64,000 nt of DNA. Origin: Magallana angulata (taxonomy: Eukaryota; Mollusca; Bivalvia; Ostreida; Ostreidae). Positions 11,313 to 23,486 of this stretch are shown here, one piece after another. The stretch covers positions 4,936,480 through 5,000,479 of the forward strand of contig NC_069115.1 of NCBI RefSeq assembly GCF_025612915.1, given 5' to 3'. The position numbers were made by a program, and so were the translations under genes. How positions within the stretch are numbered: position 1 is the stretch's first letter; every line of letters starts with the position of its first letter. A model generated the notes under the pieces. It was not told the DNA's origin and did no database searches. It was given only the letters and a program-made list of their open reading frames with translations.

Positions 11313-12212
11313 GTATTATTCTCTATATAATTATTTTTTCAATGAATAAGATATGAATTTTTATATTATGAAAACAATAAAATAAATACATATAATCATA
11401 ATCTACTAGGACTATTAAAAACATATTTAAGATACCGTTGTTTATAATATAATTCACTATAATGCGTAGTGATATAAAGCTTTTCTAGCCGACAAGAACG
11501 TCTGGAAAAGAATTGCAAACGACATTGTTTTGAGAAATATATTAGAATCTTCAGGAACAGCGAAATTCTTATATTGATTAGGATGATCCTTACAAATAGG
11601 TAATTCAATTCTACATTCATTCGACATACAGTGTATAAACAAAATGTTTAAAGAGGAAAAAAAATTAGTTCTTCCACTTAAACCATTCATGCACATAAGC
11701 TTGCACACACGTTTCAGAGAATCAAAGGGAAGGATTAGTCATAAAGTAGTCTGGTCTATTTAATATAATAAGGCAAACGTGTGTATAGTTCCTTTACTCC
11801 TTCAGCATCGTTCAAAGTGTTTTAATATGGTATGGTAACACGTAAGTCTAAAGAAATATTTGAATTCATTCGAGCAAAAAAGGTTAAACGTAAAGAACTC
11901 AACTTCAACAAGTTTTTACTTAACAAACTTTAACCATACTTGTATAGGCAGCAATTACGAAAAAGGGTTTAGAAATATCAATACATTTTATTCGAAGAAA
12001 ATGAACAAATGTGTATTAAAGATATCAACATACATAATATGCATGATTTGCATACTAGCTTCCAGATTCTATTGTCGTTAAGGACACCAATGATTTCATC
12101 TAATTTAATGAACAGAAATGTTAAGTGGTGAATTTTTTTTAACACGAAACAAGGATAAATTAGAAGGGAAATTGACGCTGATAGCTTACTGAATAACAGA
12201 GATAAATTTGAT

Positions 12213-12213
<1 letters not shown>

Positions 12214-12254
<41 letters not shown>

Positions 12255-12289
12255 CAGACAGACACACAGACAGACAGACAGACAGACAG
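12214..12289. repeat. (GA)n followed by (GACA)n microsatellite
   Basis: GA repeats to about 12249 pass into CAGA/GACA repeats to 12289. Confidence 0.95.
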
Positions 12290-12948
12290 CGACTAAGGAA
12301 ATGCTATTTAAAAGTGAGTTCACGTATATACATAGTAATAGTCGGACGAGTTGAATACATTGATATATAGAAATACTTGTATAAAAAAGGAATTTTGCAC
12401 TGGTGCAACTTTTCAAATAAAATGGGAAGTGGTCCAAGTTTAAACATTACATTGTGTCAAACAAATTGCAGTACGAGCTTTCAATAAACTCATTACGTGC
12501 ACAGACACTCGAAACATACTCAAGCCTTCGGTGTACATAGAGAAGCTGTATATTTGAAAGCTCGCATCATATTTGCGTTTTATATTTGAGCTCCAAAATT
12601 AAGTTGAAATATTTGTTATCAACATTACAATATTAGCGTAAAATATATCTTGCATTCTGATGAAAAACATAAATTAACTGATAAGATCTTCTATACCAAC
12701 TAGTTTATCACAATTATAATTTAATTCTAGTAGTTACATCTTATTTCATTGGCTAAATAAAATCACAGACAATATGAGGCTCGTGCAAAACGCTTAATTA
12801 ATTTGCTGGACGTTACGTTTAAACGTTTTAACCTAAAAGAGGAATAAGAATACGTTACATTTTGTATACCTGTGTGTAAACATGTACGTAGGTTTAAGTG
12901 ATAACCATCGGATTGGTATCTTGCAGCAACTAGTGTGACTTGTGACTG

Positions 12949-12991
<43 letters not shown>

Positions 12992-13002
12992 TAATAATAA
13001 TA
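12949..13002. repeat. (AAT)n microsatellite at the 5' edge of unit A
   Basis: A run of AAT/ATA triplets directly precedes the sequence shared with 22964 onward. The homologous edge of unit B has a shorter AAT run next to a mobile element. Confidence 0.95.
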
Positions 13003-13435
13003 AGGAGTAATCTTGTATGATTATTTTTATTCCTCCGGCATCATGCCATGCGTTTTAATAGCTAATATGGGAAACACGGTTAAATTTAGGTCAATTATAA
13101 AGGTTTTTTTTAAAAGTAAGTAATCATACACGAACTTAAAAACAAAAATTGCGTTCCATTTTTAGTGACCATATCTAAATATTTGTTTAATTGCCGATAA
13201 TTATTAATATATTTTTTTTTTCAATATTAAAAAATCATTACTAATAAAACTGTTTGAATTTTGCTGTGTAAAGAAGAAATTGCCAAAGTATAATGAAGGA
13301 AATTTAGGGAAACCTCAAACGTGTAATATCTGATTTAATTTGTTAAACCACGTAATTCCCGGTTTTAAATTCAGGCAAGAAAAACCGAGTCTACTTAACA
13401 CTTGATCAGGTTGTTAACAAGGATACTAAAACAAA

Positions 13436-13451
13436 TATATATTATATATAG
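13436..13451 (+). promoter_or_regulatory. candidate TATA-like promoter element of receptor A
   Basis: TATATATTATATATAG lies about 65-80 bases before the start codon. It is kept in the same place in units B (near 23406) and C (near 26063). In unit C it is also the point where the duplication joins unit B. Function is inferred from position only. Confidence 0.25.
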
Positions 13452-13515
13452 TTACAAAACCCCACACAAGACTTAAAAACAAAGTGCTCGGTGTGTAAAC
13501 ACAAGTATACATGCC

Positions 13516-14736
13516 ATGGAGACCTCTTCCTTTTTGACAAGTTATTGGAACTACTCTAATGGAACAGACTCGTCAAAAGACGCCTATTATTTACTACTGA
13601 AGTTAAACAACCAGAAGGCCTTAAGAGATCTCCCAGTGATCATGTTCCTTGTAATTCTAATGGTCGTTGGAATAAGTGGCAATATAGTTGTATGTATAAT
13701 TTATTCTAAAGCAAAAAAGAATTCAACATCCGATCTTTTCATTTTGAACTTGGCAGTTCTGGATCTTCTGTCCTGTACGTTCGGAATCCCTTTGGAGATT
13801 GCGGACGTTAGTTTACCCTACATGTTTAATGCTCCAGCTGTTTGCAGCGTTGGAAGGACTCTGGAATCATGTACAGTTATAGCATCAGTGTTGACTCTGG
13901 TTTTCATTTCCATTGATCGGTACAAACGGATCTGTAATTTAGGCGAAAGTTTCAAAACTTCGACTGTCAAAATTATGTGTGTCGTTGGATTGTGCATTGG
14001 TACCGTGTCATCGCTGCCATATTTAGTAGTAATGGGAAAGAGGACAATCAACCTTGGGCTTTCCGGAATAGAGGGTGTTGGTTGCGAAATCTCAGACGAT
14101 ATGAAACATACTACTTTTACATTTGCTTTTTACACTGTTATGTTGATATTTTTTACTGTTGGTCTAGTTTTCGTTATTTTCGTATACGCGCGCATCTCTA
14201 TATTTTTAAGAAGAACTAGGAGCATGAGAATTAGGCATATTGAAGAAAGTAATAACAGTAATAAAACTTCAACCACGGGCACTCAACAAATTCATCTAGT
14301 TGAGCTTGAATCTATCACTGCGGAAAGCAGACATCAAAGTAGCACTGATAATCACCACCAGGAAGCCGTGCATGCCCTCTCGAGAGAAACTCCAATTACT
14401 TCCGGTGTTAAAGTTACTAGGACCACAACAATATTTGTAGCTATAACTATCGCTTTTATAATCAGTTTTCTCCCCTTTTTGTTGGTTATGATATTATATA
14501 GCACCATTAAAGACATAGAGAAAGGTATGTCAGAACCAATGATGGTTTTTACCGAATTTTGTGCAAGAACATATTTTTTGAATAATGCGATTAACCCGTT
14601 GATCTATAGCGCTTTGAATAGAAAATTCAGACATGATGTTAAGCGACTGTTTTCTACAAATTGCTGTAAGAGATGTTTTAATCATGTTTGCACTTCAGAG
14701 ACACCGTCTAATGTTTACCAAGTAAATATGTACTAG
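13516..14736 (+). CDS. intact class A GPCR, 406 aa, copy A
   Basis: A predicted seven-helix receptor in one exon. The start ATG lies in a strong context (CCATGG). An overlapping upstream ATG at 13511 opens an eight-codon frame that ends inside this ORF. Landmarks: two sequons (NYS12, NGT15), GN in TM1 (N56), D83 in TM2, C110 and C190 for the loop disulfide, DRYKRIC (134-140), TM6 SFLP (P320), NPLIY (360-364). C383, C384 and C387 after helix 8 could be palmitoylated. The near-universal TM4 Trp is Leu167 (SSLPYL), unlike the receptors at 4996, 40340, 53273 and 58684. The third intracellular loop is long, about 70 residues, and Ser/Thr/Asn-rich. It is about 97% identical to copy B. An AATAAA at 14935 is a likely poly(A) signal. 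Ligand unknown. Confidence 0.93.
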   Translation: METSSFLTSYWNYSNGTDSSKDAYYLLLKLNNQKALRDLPVIMFLVILMVVGISGNIVVCIIYSKAKKNSTSDLFILNLAVLDLLSCTFGIPLEIADVSLPYMFNAPAVCSVGRTLESCTVIASVLTLVFISIDRYKRICNLGESFKTSTVKIMCVVGLCIGTVSSLPYLVVMGKRTINLGLSGIEGVGCEISDDMKHTTFTFAFYTVMLIFFTVGLVFVIFVYARISIFLRRTRSMRIRHIEESNNSNKTSTTGTQQIHLVELESITAESRHQSSTDNHHQEAVHALSRETPITSGVKVTRTTTIFVAITIAFIISFLPFLLVMILYSTIKDIEKGMSEPMMVFTEFCARTYFLNNAINPLIYSALNRKFRHDVKRLFSTNCCKRCFNHVCTSETPSNVYQVNMY

Positions 14737-15044
14737 ATTTTTTGAATACGAATTTTACAATATGGAAAAGTCAGTATTCATGTTTAGTATGTGAACTTTC
14801 CTGATTTTCAAATTCCTTGATTTTTATCTTGTTGATTCTGTTATTTTGGGATATTTTATTATTTTTGTGTAGTAATCATTGTGAATGTTCATGCTGAACC
14901 AGAAGTAGCACTTTTAGATTATAAAGCTATGTGCAATAAATCTAACAGGATATAAAATATGGCATGGCATCTTTTGATAACTTATACCAAGGATAACCGT
15001 TTCCTACATATGCATTTTCTGTGCTTGATGAGGAAAAAACACAA

Positions 15045-15294
15045 ACTATGGAATCATCATTGTTCGTGGGAAACCAATGTTCGTGGCTTTCGTGGGCAAC
15101 CTTTGCTTAGGATTTTCCATTCCTACGAACGTGTTTACAAGCATTTGTTTAGTATTTATTTTCATTATAGAACTTACTATCGATGAAATTACGTTCCCAC
15201 GAAGAAGAAAAAGTTTGAAGAAGAAAAAGTTTGAAGAAGAAAAAGTTTGGCTCCAAACGTACACTGACTACCACGATTAAAATGATTCCACAGT
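15045..15294. mobile_element. short inverted-repeat MITE in the 3' flank of copy A
   Basis: The left end, ACTATGGAATCAT, pairs with the right end, ATGATTCCACAGT; TTCGTGGGA and CCACGA words lie just inside. It contains three direct copies of an AAGAAGAAAAAGTTTG word; unit C has only one. The element is present in units A, B and C but missing from copy D near 7172. No ORF. Confidence 0.65.
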
Positions 15295-16443
15295 AACAAA
15301 GGCAATAAAGGTCACCTTCTAACGAAGTGAAACTTAAATGTGTTTAGCTACATTTTGGTATATCTAAATTTGTAAGTGTATAAACCTTCTACCCCTTTCA
15401 TAAATCTGCATGTATAACTTTTAAGGACATATTATATGTTGTTGTTTATATATTAAGACAAACAATAATGTTGAAGTAAATATATTCTAGATTTCCAATA
15501 AGGATCGAATAAATCATGTGCAATTTTACCCCTGCTTCTTACATCCACGGTTTGCATAGAATTACATGTAAATGCTGTAATTGTGTGTGATTCTGATTAA
15601 GCTTTTAGACTAATCGATGACAAACTAGCCGTCGATTGAAATTCCAATACGTAGTTGGAAGGAAACGCGAGGAGTAATTGTGTGACTTTCTAAATTTAAA
15701 GACTTGTCTGTTTTCAAATCAAACTGTCAATGAGACTGAAATATACGAAATTAAAGGACAACACATCATACACGCTGGCCAAGAAAACCAACTGGTTAGG
15801 GCAATTTTTATATAATATTATTTTCCCTTAGAGAGCTTTGTATTAAAAAAAGGTTTTATATAATTTTAAGGCTCCAATTTTAAGATTATGTTTGACTAAA
15901 TAATGGTTTATGATGAGAAAATCCTATCTTAAGCTTACAATTGTATCTGATGATTACTTGGTTGACCACCGAACTTCATTTATTGCACATTTTGTAACCA
16001 CCAGATTCTAGATTCACCCAAAGGGAATTGTTTTGGTTTTGTGAATAGTTTGTCGTTAGATATCCCGCAGATATTTGGGTTGTCGATCTTTCCAAAAGTT
16101 AAATCGATAAAATTTGTACGGATTATATTTCAACTAATTGTTATAAGCAAGGACTATTTTTGTAACATTTTTGCTATCATCTAAAACAAAACAAAACTAT
16201 TTTTTGAAGAGGAAAGGGTGGCAAACGAATTGTATATTTCAGATTTTCAGATTTCCCTCAAAATGGTATAAATAGTTAATTCAATACAGAATAGCTAATA
16301 AGTAAATGTTTTTTATGTCTTTATAAAGAGCTTCTATTCTCAATTAAATTAGTATGGACTTCTTTAAAAAATGGTTGCAACAATCGAACGCTCTTGCAAT
16401 TTATTCAATCACAGCTTCTTTGATCACTTATTTACTCAAGTGT

Positions 16444-18495
16444 GCAGATGTAAAGAAGAAAAATGACCCCCGTAGAATAATGACAAAGGGTCCTTTTTGA
16501 CGTAGAATAATTACTCCTGAGCTGTAGAATAATTAGATTATTTTGGAAAAATAGACTTACCGGTCATTTTGTTCACGTTAAACATGAAGAAAGCTGACCC
16601 CTGTAGAAAACTGACTACATCATAAACAAGAATAGATATGGTTTTCCCCATATTGTCAATTGAAAAATAACCTAGTATATGTTCGTGAAAAAAACTGAAA
16701 AGGAATCGAGCGTAGGATTGTGAATACTTCTTATTTACATTTCTGGGGAAAAGTTGTTTTCAAGTTTTGAATTATTTTATGTGAATTTTTTTCCTAATGG
16801 AGTTGACTTTTGATTAATTTGGTTTAATGATAAATTCGTGGTGCTGCACTTGCATACCCAGTATTTGTTGTAGAGAAAATTATTTATGTAGTATAATTCA
16901 TGACCAATGTAGAGTATATTCTGTAATTGCAAATAAACTGAATTTCATTATATAGTGACTTGTATATTGAAATTATTTCAACGTGTTTTCACTCGTAATA
17001 ATGATTTGCATGTTACTCGTTGTGTTGAAAATTATACTTCGGCACATTTTGTCAGTATCTTACGGCTGTAGGATCCTCTAGCAGCCACCGAACAATTTCG
17101 TTAAAACGAAACGATTTATTTTCCGTTTAAAATATACACATTCTTTCATTTTAAGTTGATTTGAATATGAATTACAATTTATGTTATTTTCTGTTTACTG
17201 AAATAAAAATTACAATATTACAGAGACTATTTAACAAAACATACATTTTTACGGGGTCATTATTCTACAGGGGTCACTTTTCTTCGCGTACAATGGGCTC
17301 ATTTTTGTGAAAATGACAATTATTCTTAGAGCAAAAGGGTCATCATTCTAAAGAACTGTTTGATAAAGCTACTAAAGCAATTTATGGTGTTATTGGGAAG
17401 TGCAGAACCCATAATCTAACAATTGATTGTAAAGTAGACATGTTCGATAAAATTATCAAACCAATATCATTATATGGATGCGAAGTTTGGGGTTTTCATA
17501 ACATTAATCTCCTTGAAAAATTACATTTAAAATTTTGTAAACATATATTGAACTTGAGAACCTCAACTCCAAACTTTATGGTATATGGGAAACTTGGAAG
17601 ATACCCCTTAACAATTAATGTTAAAGTTAGAATGATTTCCTTCTGGGGTAAATTAGTCAATTTCCAGACCTCAAAATTGTCAGCAAAACTTTTTAATGTA
17701 TTGAAGAATTTTAATAACCCATGGTGCGAAGCCATTAAGAAAACTTTAAATCAATGTGGATTGACATATATATGGTATCAAAACACAATAAACATACCCT
17801 GGTTAAAATCTAAAGTATACAATATTTTATTAGACCAATTCAAGCAATCATGGGATAGTGAGGTACATAATTCTCCAAAAGGTTTAAATTATAGGATTTT
17901 TAAAAAGTCACTGGATTTTGAAAAGTATTTATTGACTTTGCCAACACAATTATGTAAGAAATATTGTAACTTTAGAACTGGTAATGCTACATTACCTATT
18001 GAGATAGGTAGATGGTTTAATATTCCTAGAGAAAACAGAATTTGTAAACTATGTACCTGCAATGAAATTGGGGATGAATTTCACTATGTTTTCAAATGTA
18101 CTGATGTATATATATCCAATTCAAGGGTTAGATGTTTACCAAAATATTTCATAACAAATCCAAATGTTGTAAAATTTGAAAAACTGTTTTATGTCACAAA
18201 CATAAACCAACTTACAAATATTTGTAAACTATTAGATACTATATTTGAGAGAGTTAGCTCTCTTGGTTAAATTATATCTGTTATCCCTTCATCATGCCTG
18301 TACCATTGATTTTCATGTATTATATATATTGTAGTTTGTACATACTGTACATATGTTTTTTCTCTACACTGTAAATTCAGTTATGAGAATAAAGTTGATT
18401 GTCATTGTCATTCCACAGAGAATAATGACTGGAGGGTCATTATTCTATGTCGACAAATGACCCCTGGTCATTATTCTACGGGGGTCATTATCTGC
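16444..18495. mobile_element. DNA-transposon-like element with repeated subterminal motifs (unit A)
   Basis: The ends are inverted: GCAGAT followed 12 bases later by AATGACCCCCGTAGAATAAT on the left, and ATTATTCTACGGGGGTCATT then ATCTGC on the right. Words like GGTCATTATTCTAC recur several times near both ends in both orientations, as in elements whose transposase binds arrays of subterminal sites. There is no transposase ORF. The sister copy in unit C (35928-36917) is 990 bases; the extra kilobase here is a LINE insertion. Superfamily unknown. Confidence 0.55.
17351..18408 (+). mobile_element. 5'-truncated LINE (non-LTR retrotransposon), ORF2 C-terminus intact
   Basis: An open frame from the truncation point to TAA at 18268-18270 encodes about 305 residues of the C-terminal part of a LINE reverse transcriptase protein: KATKAIYGVIGKCR, LYGCEVWGF, YGKLGRYPL, and a CCHC-type knuckle CKLCTCNEIGDEFHYVFKC. 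A 3' UTR with AATAAA (18388) and a short ATTGTC tail follows. Flanks CATTCTA (17344) and CATTCCA (18409) look like a 7-base target duplication. The homologous site in unit C is empty (near 36836), so it inserted after A and C separated. The endonuclease and catalytic RT parts are missing. Clade not assigned. Confidence 0.85.
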
Positions 18496-21406
18496 CTTAT
18501 TACACAGGCGGATTTGTTCATATCTAGTAACAAATAGTGGACGCATATTGTATGAAAATGCACAACACGCGTTTTATATTAATTACCTCATTCTGAAAAC
18601 ACCGCCACAAATTATGGTACAGTGGGTGGGTGGATTTTATAATATTTATAATAACATTTATTCATATATTAAATTATGATATTATATGATATATATTCTT
18701 AATAAAGATAATGTTAATAATATACTTTATAAAATATTTTAATGGTATTTGTATTTCATTAGTAGTTGCAAATTATTTCTCAGAAATAAACTTCATAACC
18801 AAGCACTATTGCAGTAACTTATTTCAATAGTGGGTAAGACTTCTATTCACGATGACGTTACTTAATATTTGCATTGATAAAACATATTTAATAAAGCTAT
18901 ATATATCTGAGAAAATTTTAAACTTCGTAATGATTTGATAATATATTTTTATGATATGAATCTTTTACGAAAACGGCACGTATTGGTTTGCTGAATGGAT
19001 GGTCATGACTTATGTTGAAATATATACTTGTATGCGTATAAATAGAGAAAGCATAAAGTCTTTGTGACATTAAATCCTCTGTTGCAAACTTTAGGAGTTC
19101 AGTTGGTAATACCGGTTAAATTATATACTATGTAACTCAAAACAATCTTTAGTTTGACGGATACACGGGTTCTATATGAAAGTTGTTCCTTGTTACTTTG
19201 GGGGCATTTGATTCTTGGCCAAGAGTCACGTGATCTTTACAAAAGGTAAAAATATTTCGTAAACCAAACATTGGTTTGCGACAAAAGTAGCTATCTTTGT
19301 AGCTATCGCTATCTTGTGACTAATGATGAAAGAAAATCAAAGATATATTTCTCATTCTGTCTGGTGTTGTTCTTCATGTTTTTATTCACTCCTAAATCAC
19401 CTTCCATCAGTACTTTAGGATATTATACACCTAAATTTAGTTAGGTTTAGACAAATATTTTTTTTGTTTTGTTTTCGTTTTGTTTTTGTTTTTTAGAAAG
19501 AAATACTTACATATAAGTGCAAGGGAAGTGATATTCCTAAAATAGTTTACTTAACACGTCGCTTTGAAGTGTATAAACTGGGACGCTGGGAAACCCTTCA
19601 GACAAATATATCATCAGTGACCTAAAACTATAGCACCTAAGTGCATACAATTTATCAATGTAATACTTTTATCGGGTGATCCCCCCCCCAAATGGTGTTG
19701 ACTCATAATCCATATCAATATGTTTGCATTATTATTTGAATCTATAGTTTGCTAATGAAATTATAAAAAAAAACATAAATTAAAACACAGCTCACCGTAA
19801 GGAAAGAGTTTTCGGCCATCTTTGAAAGTATGACTTTTCACTTAAGGGAGTTGCCAAAAAGGGTTTTCTTATGTGAAATATATGAAAAAGACATCATATC
19901 AATTACACCAATGCTGCATGTTTTGGTCGTGACATTAAAAATCATCAATTTTTATGAGTATTGTTAAGGCACAAATTTAAAGGTTTATTCTGTAAAAATA
20001 TGAAAACATTACGACAAGTTCTTTTATCAGAGGTTTTACTTGTAAACATTTTTAAGAGTAAATAGTAAGTATATATTACTAATACTTATTTACATCACTA
20101 AAATTGAAGGATGACCTCAGAATCAACTGTTATACCTGTTTTGACTCCATAAAACTGATTTTATTATGTCTATCATTGCAGATGAGCGATGTGGCTTATG
20201 TGCCTCTTCTTTGCTAGTATATTTGAGTATTTGAAAGAATTGTTGATATTCACGTTTTATTGTAAACGGTAGTTTACAGCTAACAATTGTACGTTTAATA
20301 CCCTCTACATTAGTTTTTGCTGTAGGATTGGATACACGCCTCATGTATAACAGTTACAGGAAAGGTATTACTACAGTGTCTGTTTAAAACTGTTTTACAG
20401 ATACATAGATATAATGTGATGTGGAATCATTTGAATTCGTGGGGGCCGATTTCCGTGGATTGTGGGTGTTTTGCTTATTCGTGGGGATGTTATTTCATGG
20501 ATGCGTCGATATCAGTTTACGGAAGAAAACTAATTCTTTCAAAATCTGTTTTCATCGAGGACGTAAATTACCACGAAAACTGAGTAATTATGAATTCTAA
20601 TGAGTGTACAGCATATTGGTCGCTCGAAATTAAATCATTTAGAAACATTTTCTAGGCTGTTGTCAATGCTTGAGTATCGATTTGTTTTGTCTAGTGAATT
20701 CCGTTATCTTGTTGTATTAGGAAATGTGTTAAGCCGTTGTTTAATAATGCTTGAAGTTTTGGTTGGTAAATGTTTTGTACATAAACTTGTTAGGGCTAAT
20801 AATATCTTTGAAATTCGATGAACATGTCATATGCACAGCCAGCAGCCAGTAATTTCCTTATGTGGCTGACTGTGTAATTTTCTTAAACTACAGTAAATAT
20901 GTTACTTTTAGATTATGTCATACCTTTATGGTATAACTAACTAACTGAACAATTCAATGTTAGAATTTCATTTCCTATATGTTTTTTCCTTTCATGAATA
21001 ATATTCATTCATCTTTTTTGGCGATGTCATTTTACAGACCATGACTGCCATGGATATTTAAACCTTGTTTGTCTATTTTCAAATTGCTATAAGATGTTAA
21101 TATTTGTACCTTACATGTACATTGTAAATTCTTGACTTATTGCACGTCTTATAATGGAGTTATGCATTATATGTATGAAGTACAACAAATTTGCACCCAT
21201 GCCTGTCAGACCAATTTAGTTTTCAACGTTAAATATTGCACCAATTGTATAGAAATTACATAGTACAAACATAATCGGCCGTTTACGTTCTAAAGTACTC
21301 GGTGGTAATGATTTTTAATATATATTATTCACATCTGTATTGTACAGATGCACAAAGACTTAATAACATTTTGTGCATTGTTTCGTTTGACTACTTGAAT
21401 AGTTGA
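18496..21406. other. non-coding 3' flank of unit A
   Basis: Colinear with 36918-39910 in unit C. No ORF is conserved between the two copies, so short ORFs such as 20123-20344 and 20600-20821 are not supported. A piece near 20420-20610 begins TGTGGAATCATTTGAATTCG and resembles the end of the MITE at 15045. Confidence 0.6.
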
Positions 21407-22963
21407 TCTATTTCATGGAAGTTATTATTTTTAAAATCCATTTGATGTATCTCACTAGATAAGAAAAGGAACGATTGAATTTACTCGTTTTTGTTTTTTT
21501 AACGGTTGTCCACTATAAGAACTAAACAGAGGTGACTCCAAAAAAAAGGCTGTAAGAAAAACATTTACACGTATACTTTTAAGACACCTTTTCTAATAAA
21601 TTAAAGTATCCCGTATATGCTGGTACACTTACAGCTGTTAATTTATGTCCGTTATACGCACGAAGACTATTCAATTACTTGCCAAATGAAAACAGGTCCA
21701 TGTTACAGTCGGTTCAAGCATATCTCTTACAACATACACCATAGAATAGCATAGCATTCATTTGATATCTCATAGCATAGCTTTAAAATCTCATAGCATA
21801 GCATTGGAATCTCATAGCATAGCATACAATCTCATAGAATCGCATTCGTCATACCATATCATAGCATAGCATACAACATAATTTTAACTCGGTTTTAAAT
21901 GTTTTTATTTAAAAAATATAAATGTCCACATGATAAATTTGTGGTAAACTTTGGCTTTTTAGTATTTTACTTCAAAATGTGTGGAACTCTTCTGTGTATG
22001 GAGGCGTTTTTGTTCAAATCTCATAGCATAGCATAGCATACCATATCATTAAGCCCTTCATTTCAATTTCTCAAAGCATAGCATACAAATCTCATAGCAT
22101 AGCATACAATTTTCATACCATATCATTAAAATCGCATACCATAGCATAGCATACAATTGTAAAATATATGCATGAAATAACTGTAACAAGACAAGCTTTA
22201 TACACTCATATTATGTATTACCGGTACAAAATAATTTTGTAACGACATTGATAACACCATAATAACCATTTTTTCTATTGAGAGCTATAATAACAAAATA
22301 TTAACCATTTTTGAGTTATGGAGCGAAGAGTTTTAAGGGCTCTAGCCCCTTATTTAAAGGGCCAGCCCTTTATCAATGGTGTCAAGTGAAAGCCCTCGAT
22401 ATTTTGCACATATTTTGTTCTGCATGTGTTCAGAAAAAAAATTAAAGAGCTACGAGACAAAAACACAACAAAAAATCAGCATTTTTGAAGCACAACATTC
22501 AAATTAATTTTTTGAAACTTTAAAGAGGGGAAATTGTAAAAAAGAAAAAAAAAAACAAACTCTGAGGACAATGTTCAATGTATCTATTTTGAAGATTTGT
22601 GACTTTGTTACACATGCTATGGGCGGTTTCAGAGCCTTTGCGTGCACAGAAATGCCTATATTTTCTTAAAAAAGGGGGAATAACTCGTTACCAGAAGTGT
22701 TGATTTCAACGATTTTCCCTAGATATTGAGAAATAGTAACTACCAATAAGCCCTGAAAATTTGTACTTTATAGGATAATAAACAAGCAAGATATTAGAGT
22801 TTTAAAAAACTCCTAGAAGGAAAAAAAAGAATAAAAAGAATTATCAACAGAATCAGTAGAATATCGTCCGTTGAAAACGGTAGACCTTAAAAATAATAAT
22901 GAAGAATTTCCAACAGAATCAGTACAAGGTCTTCTGTTGGAAACAGAAGAGCTTGATAATAAT
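21407..22963 (-). mobile_element. Helentron-like element, minus orientation, incomplete
   Basis: The reverse complement of this segment matches 26316-26375 plus 28095-29030. Its 5' end (near 22950) is a stem-loop, AGGTCTTCTGTT with AACAGAAGACCT, followed by GTACTGATTCTGTTGG. A second similar 5' end lies just inside it. The expected 3' stem-loop end is not present at the left border. No ORF for a Rep-helicase was found. It fills the gap between units A and B. Confidence 0.55.
21738..22165. repeat. interspersed ATAGC pentanucleotide array
   Basis: CTCATAGCATAGCAT-type words occur about a dozen times, separated by short AT-rich spacers. The corresponding place in the sister element (near 28738) lacks it. 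It is therefore an insertion or local expansion of about 0.43 kb. Confidence 0.8.
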
Positions 22964-23486
22964 AATAAGGAGTAATCTTGTATGATTAGTTTTTGTCCTC
23001 CGGCATCATGCCATGCGTTTTAATAACTAATATGGTATACTGAAGGGAGACACGGTTAAATTTAGGTTAACTATAAACAAATTTTTAGAGTAAGTTGTCA
23101 TACACGAACTTAAAAAAAATTGCGGTCCATTTTAAGTGACCTTATCTAGTTATTTTTTTAAATGCCGGTAATTATTATTTTAATTTTTTTTTTTCAATAT
23201 TAAAAAATCAATACTTATAAAACTGTTTGAATTTTGCTGTGTAAAGGAATTGCCAAAGTATGATGAAGGAAATCTAAGGAAAACATCAAACGTGTAATAT
23301 CTGATCTAGTTTGTTAAACCACGTAATTCCCGGTTTTAAATTCAGGCAAGAAAAACCGAGTCTACTCAACACTTGATCAGGTTGTAAACAAGGATACAAA
23401 AACAAATATATATTATATATAGTTACAAAACCCCACACAAGACTTAAAAACAAAGTGCTCAATGTGTAAACAAGAGTATACATGCC

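Larger units (their letters stand above)
10464..12948. other. non-coding stretch with two hairpins and microsatellites
   Basis: No coding region is supported. Only the inverted repeats and simple repeats listed separately were found. The ORFs at 10677-10948 run through the hairpin in both directions and are shadows. Confidence 0.5.
12950..21406 (+). repeat. segmental duplication unit A (receptor plus 3' flank)
   Basis: Shares about 0.55 kb of 5' flank, the receptor ORF and a long 3' flank with units B (22964-26061) and C (26062-39910). The 3' end is set by loss of similarity with C just after TTGAATAGTTGATCT. A LINE copy at 17351-18408 is private to this unit. Confidence 0.85.

Noticed and set aside
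13818-14051. Conserved 77-codon antisense ORFs inside the receptors (also at 23789 and 33344)
   Set aside because: They are conserved only because the sense strand is conserved. They are shadows of the receptor frame.
15077-15280. ORFs repeated in the 3' flanks of A and B (also 25041-25238)
   Set aside because: They run through the MITE and its AAGAAG repeats. Unit C lacks a matching frame, so they are not genes.
21738-22165. Regularly spaced ATAGC words as a possible CRISPR-like array
   Set aside because: Repeat and spacer lengths vary, the unit is a pentanucleotide, and the context is a eukaryotic mobile element.
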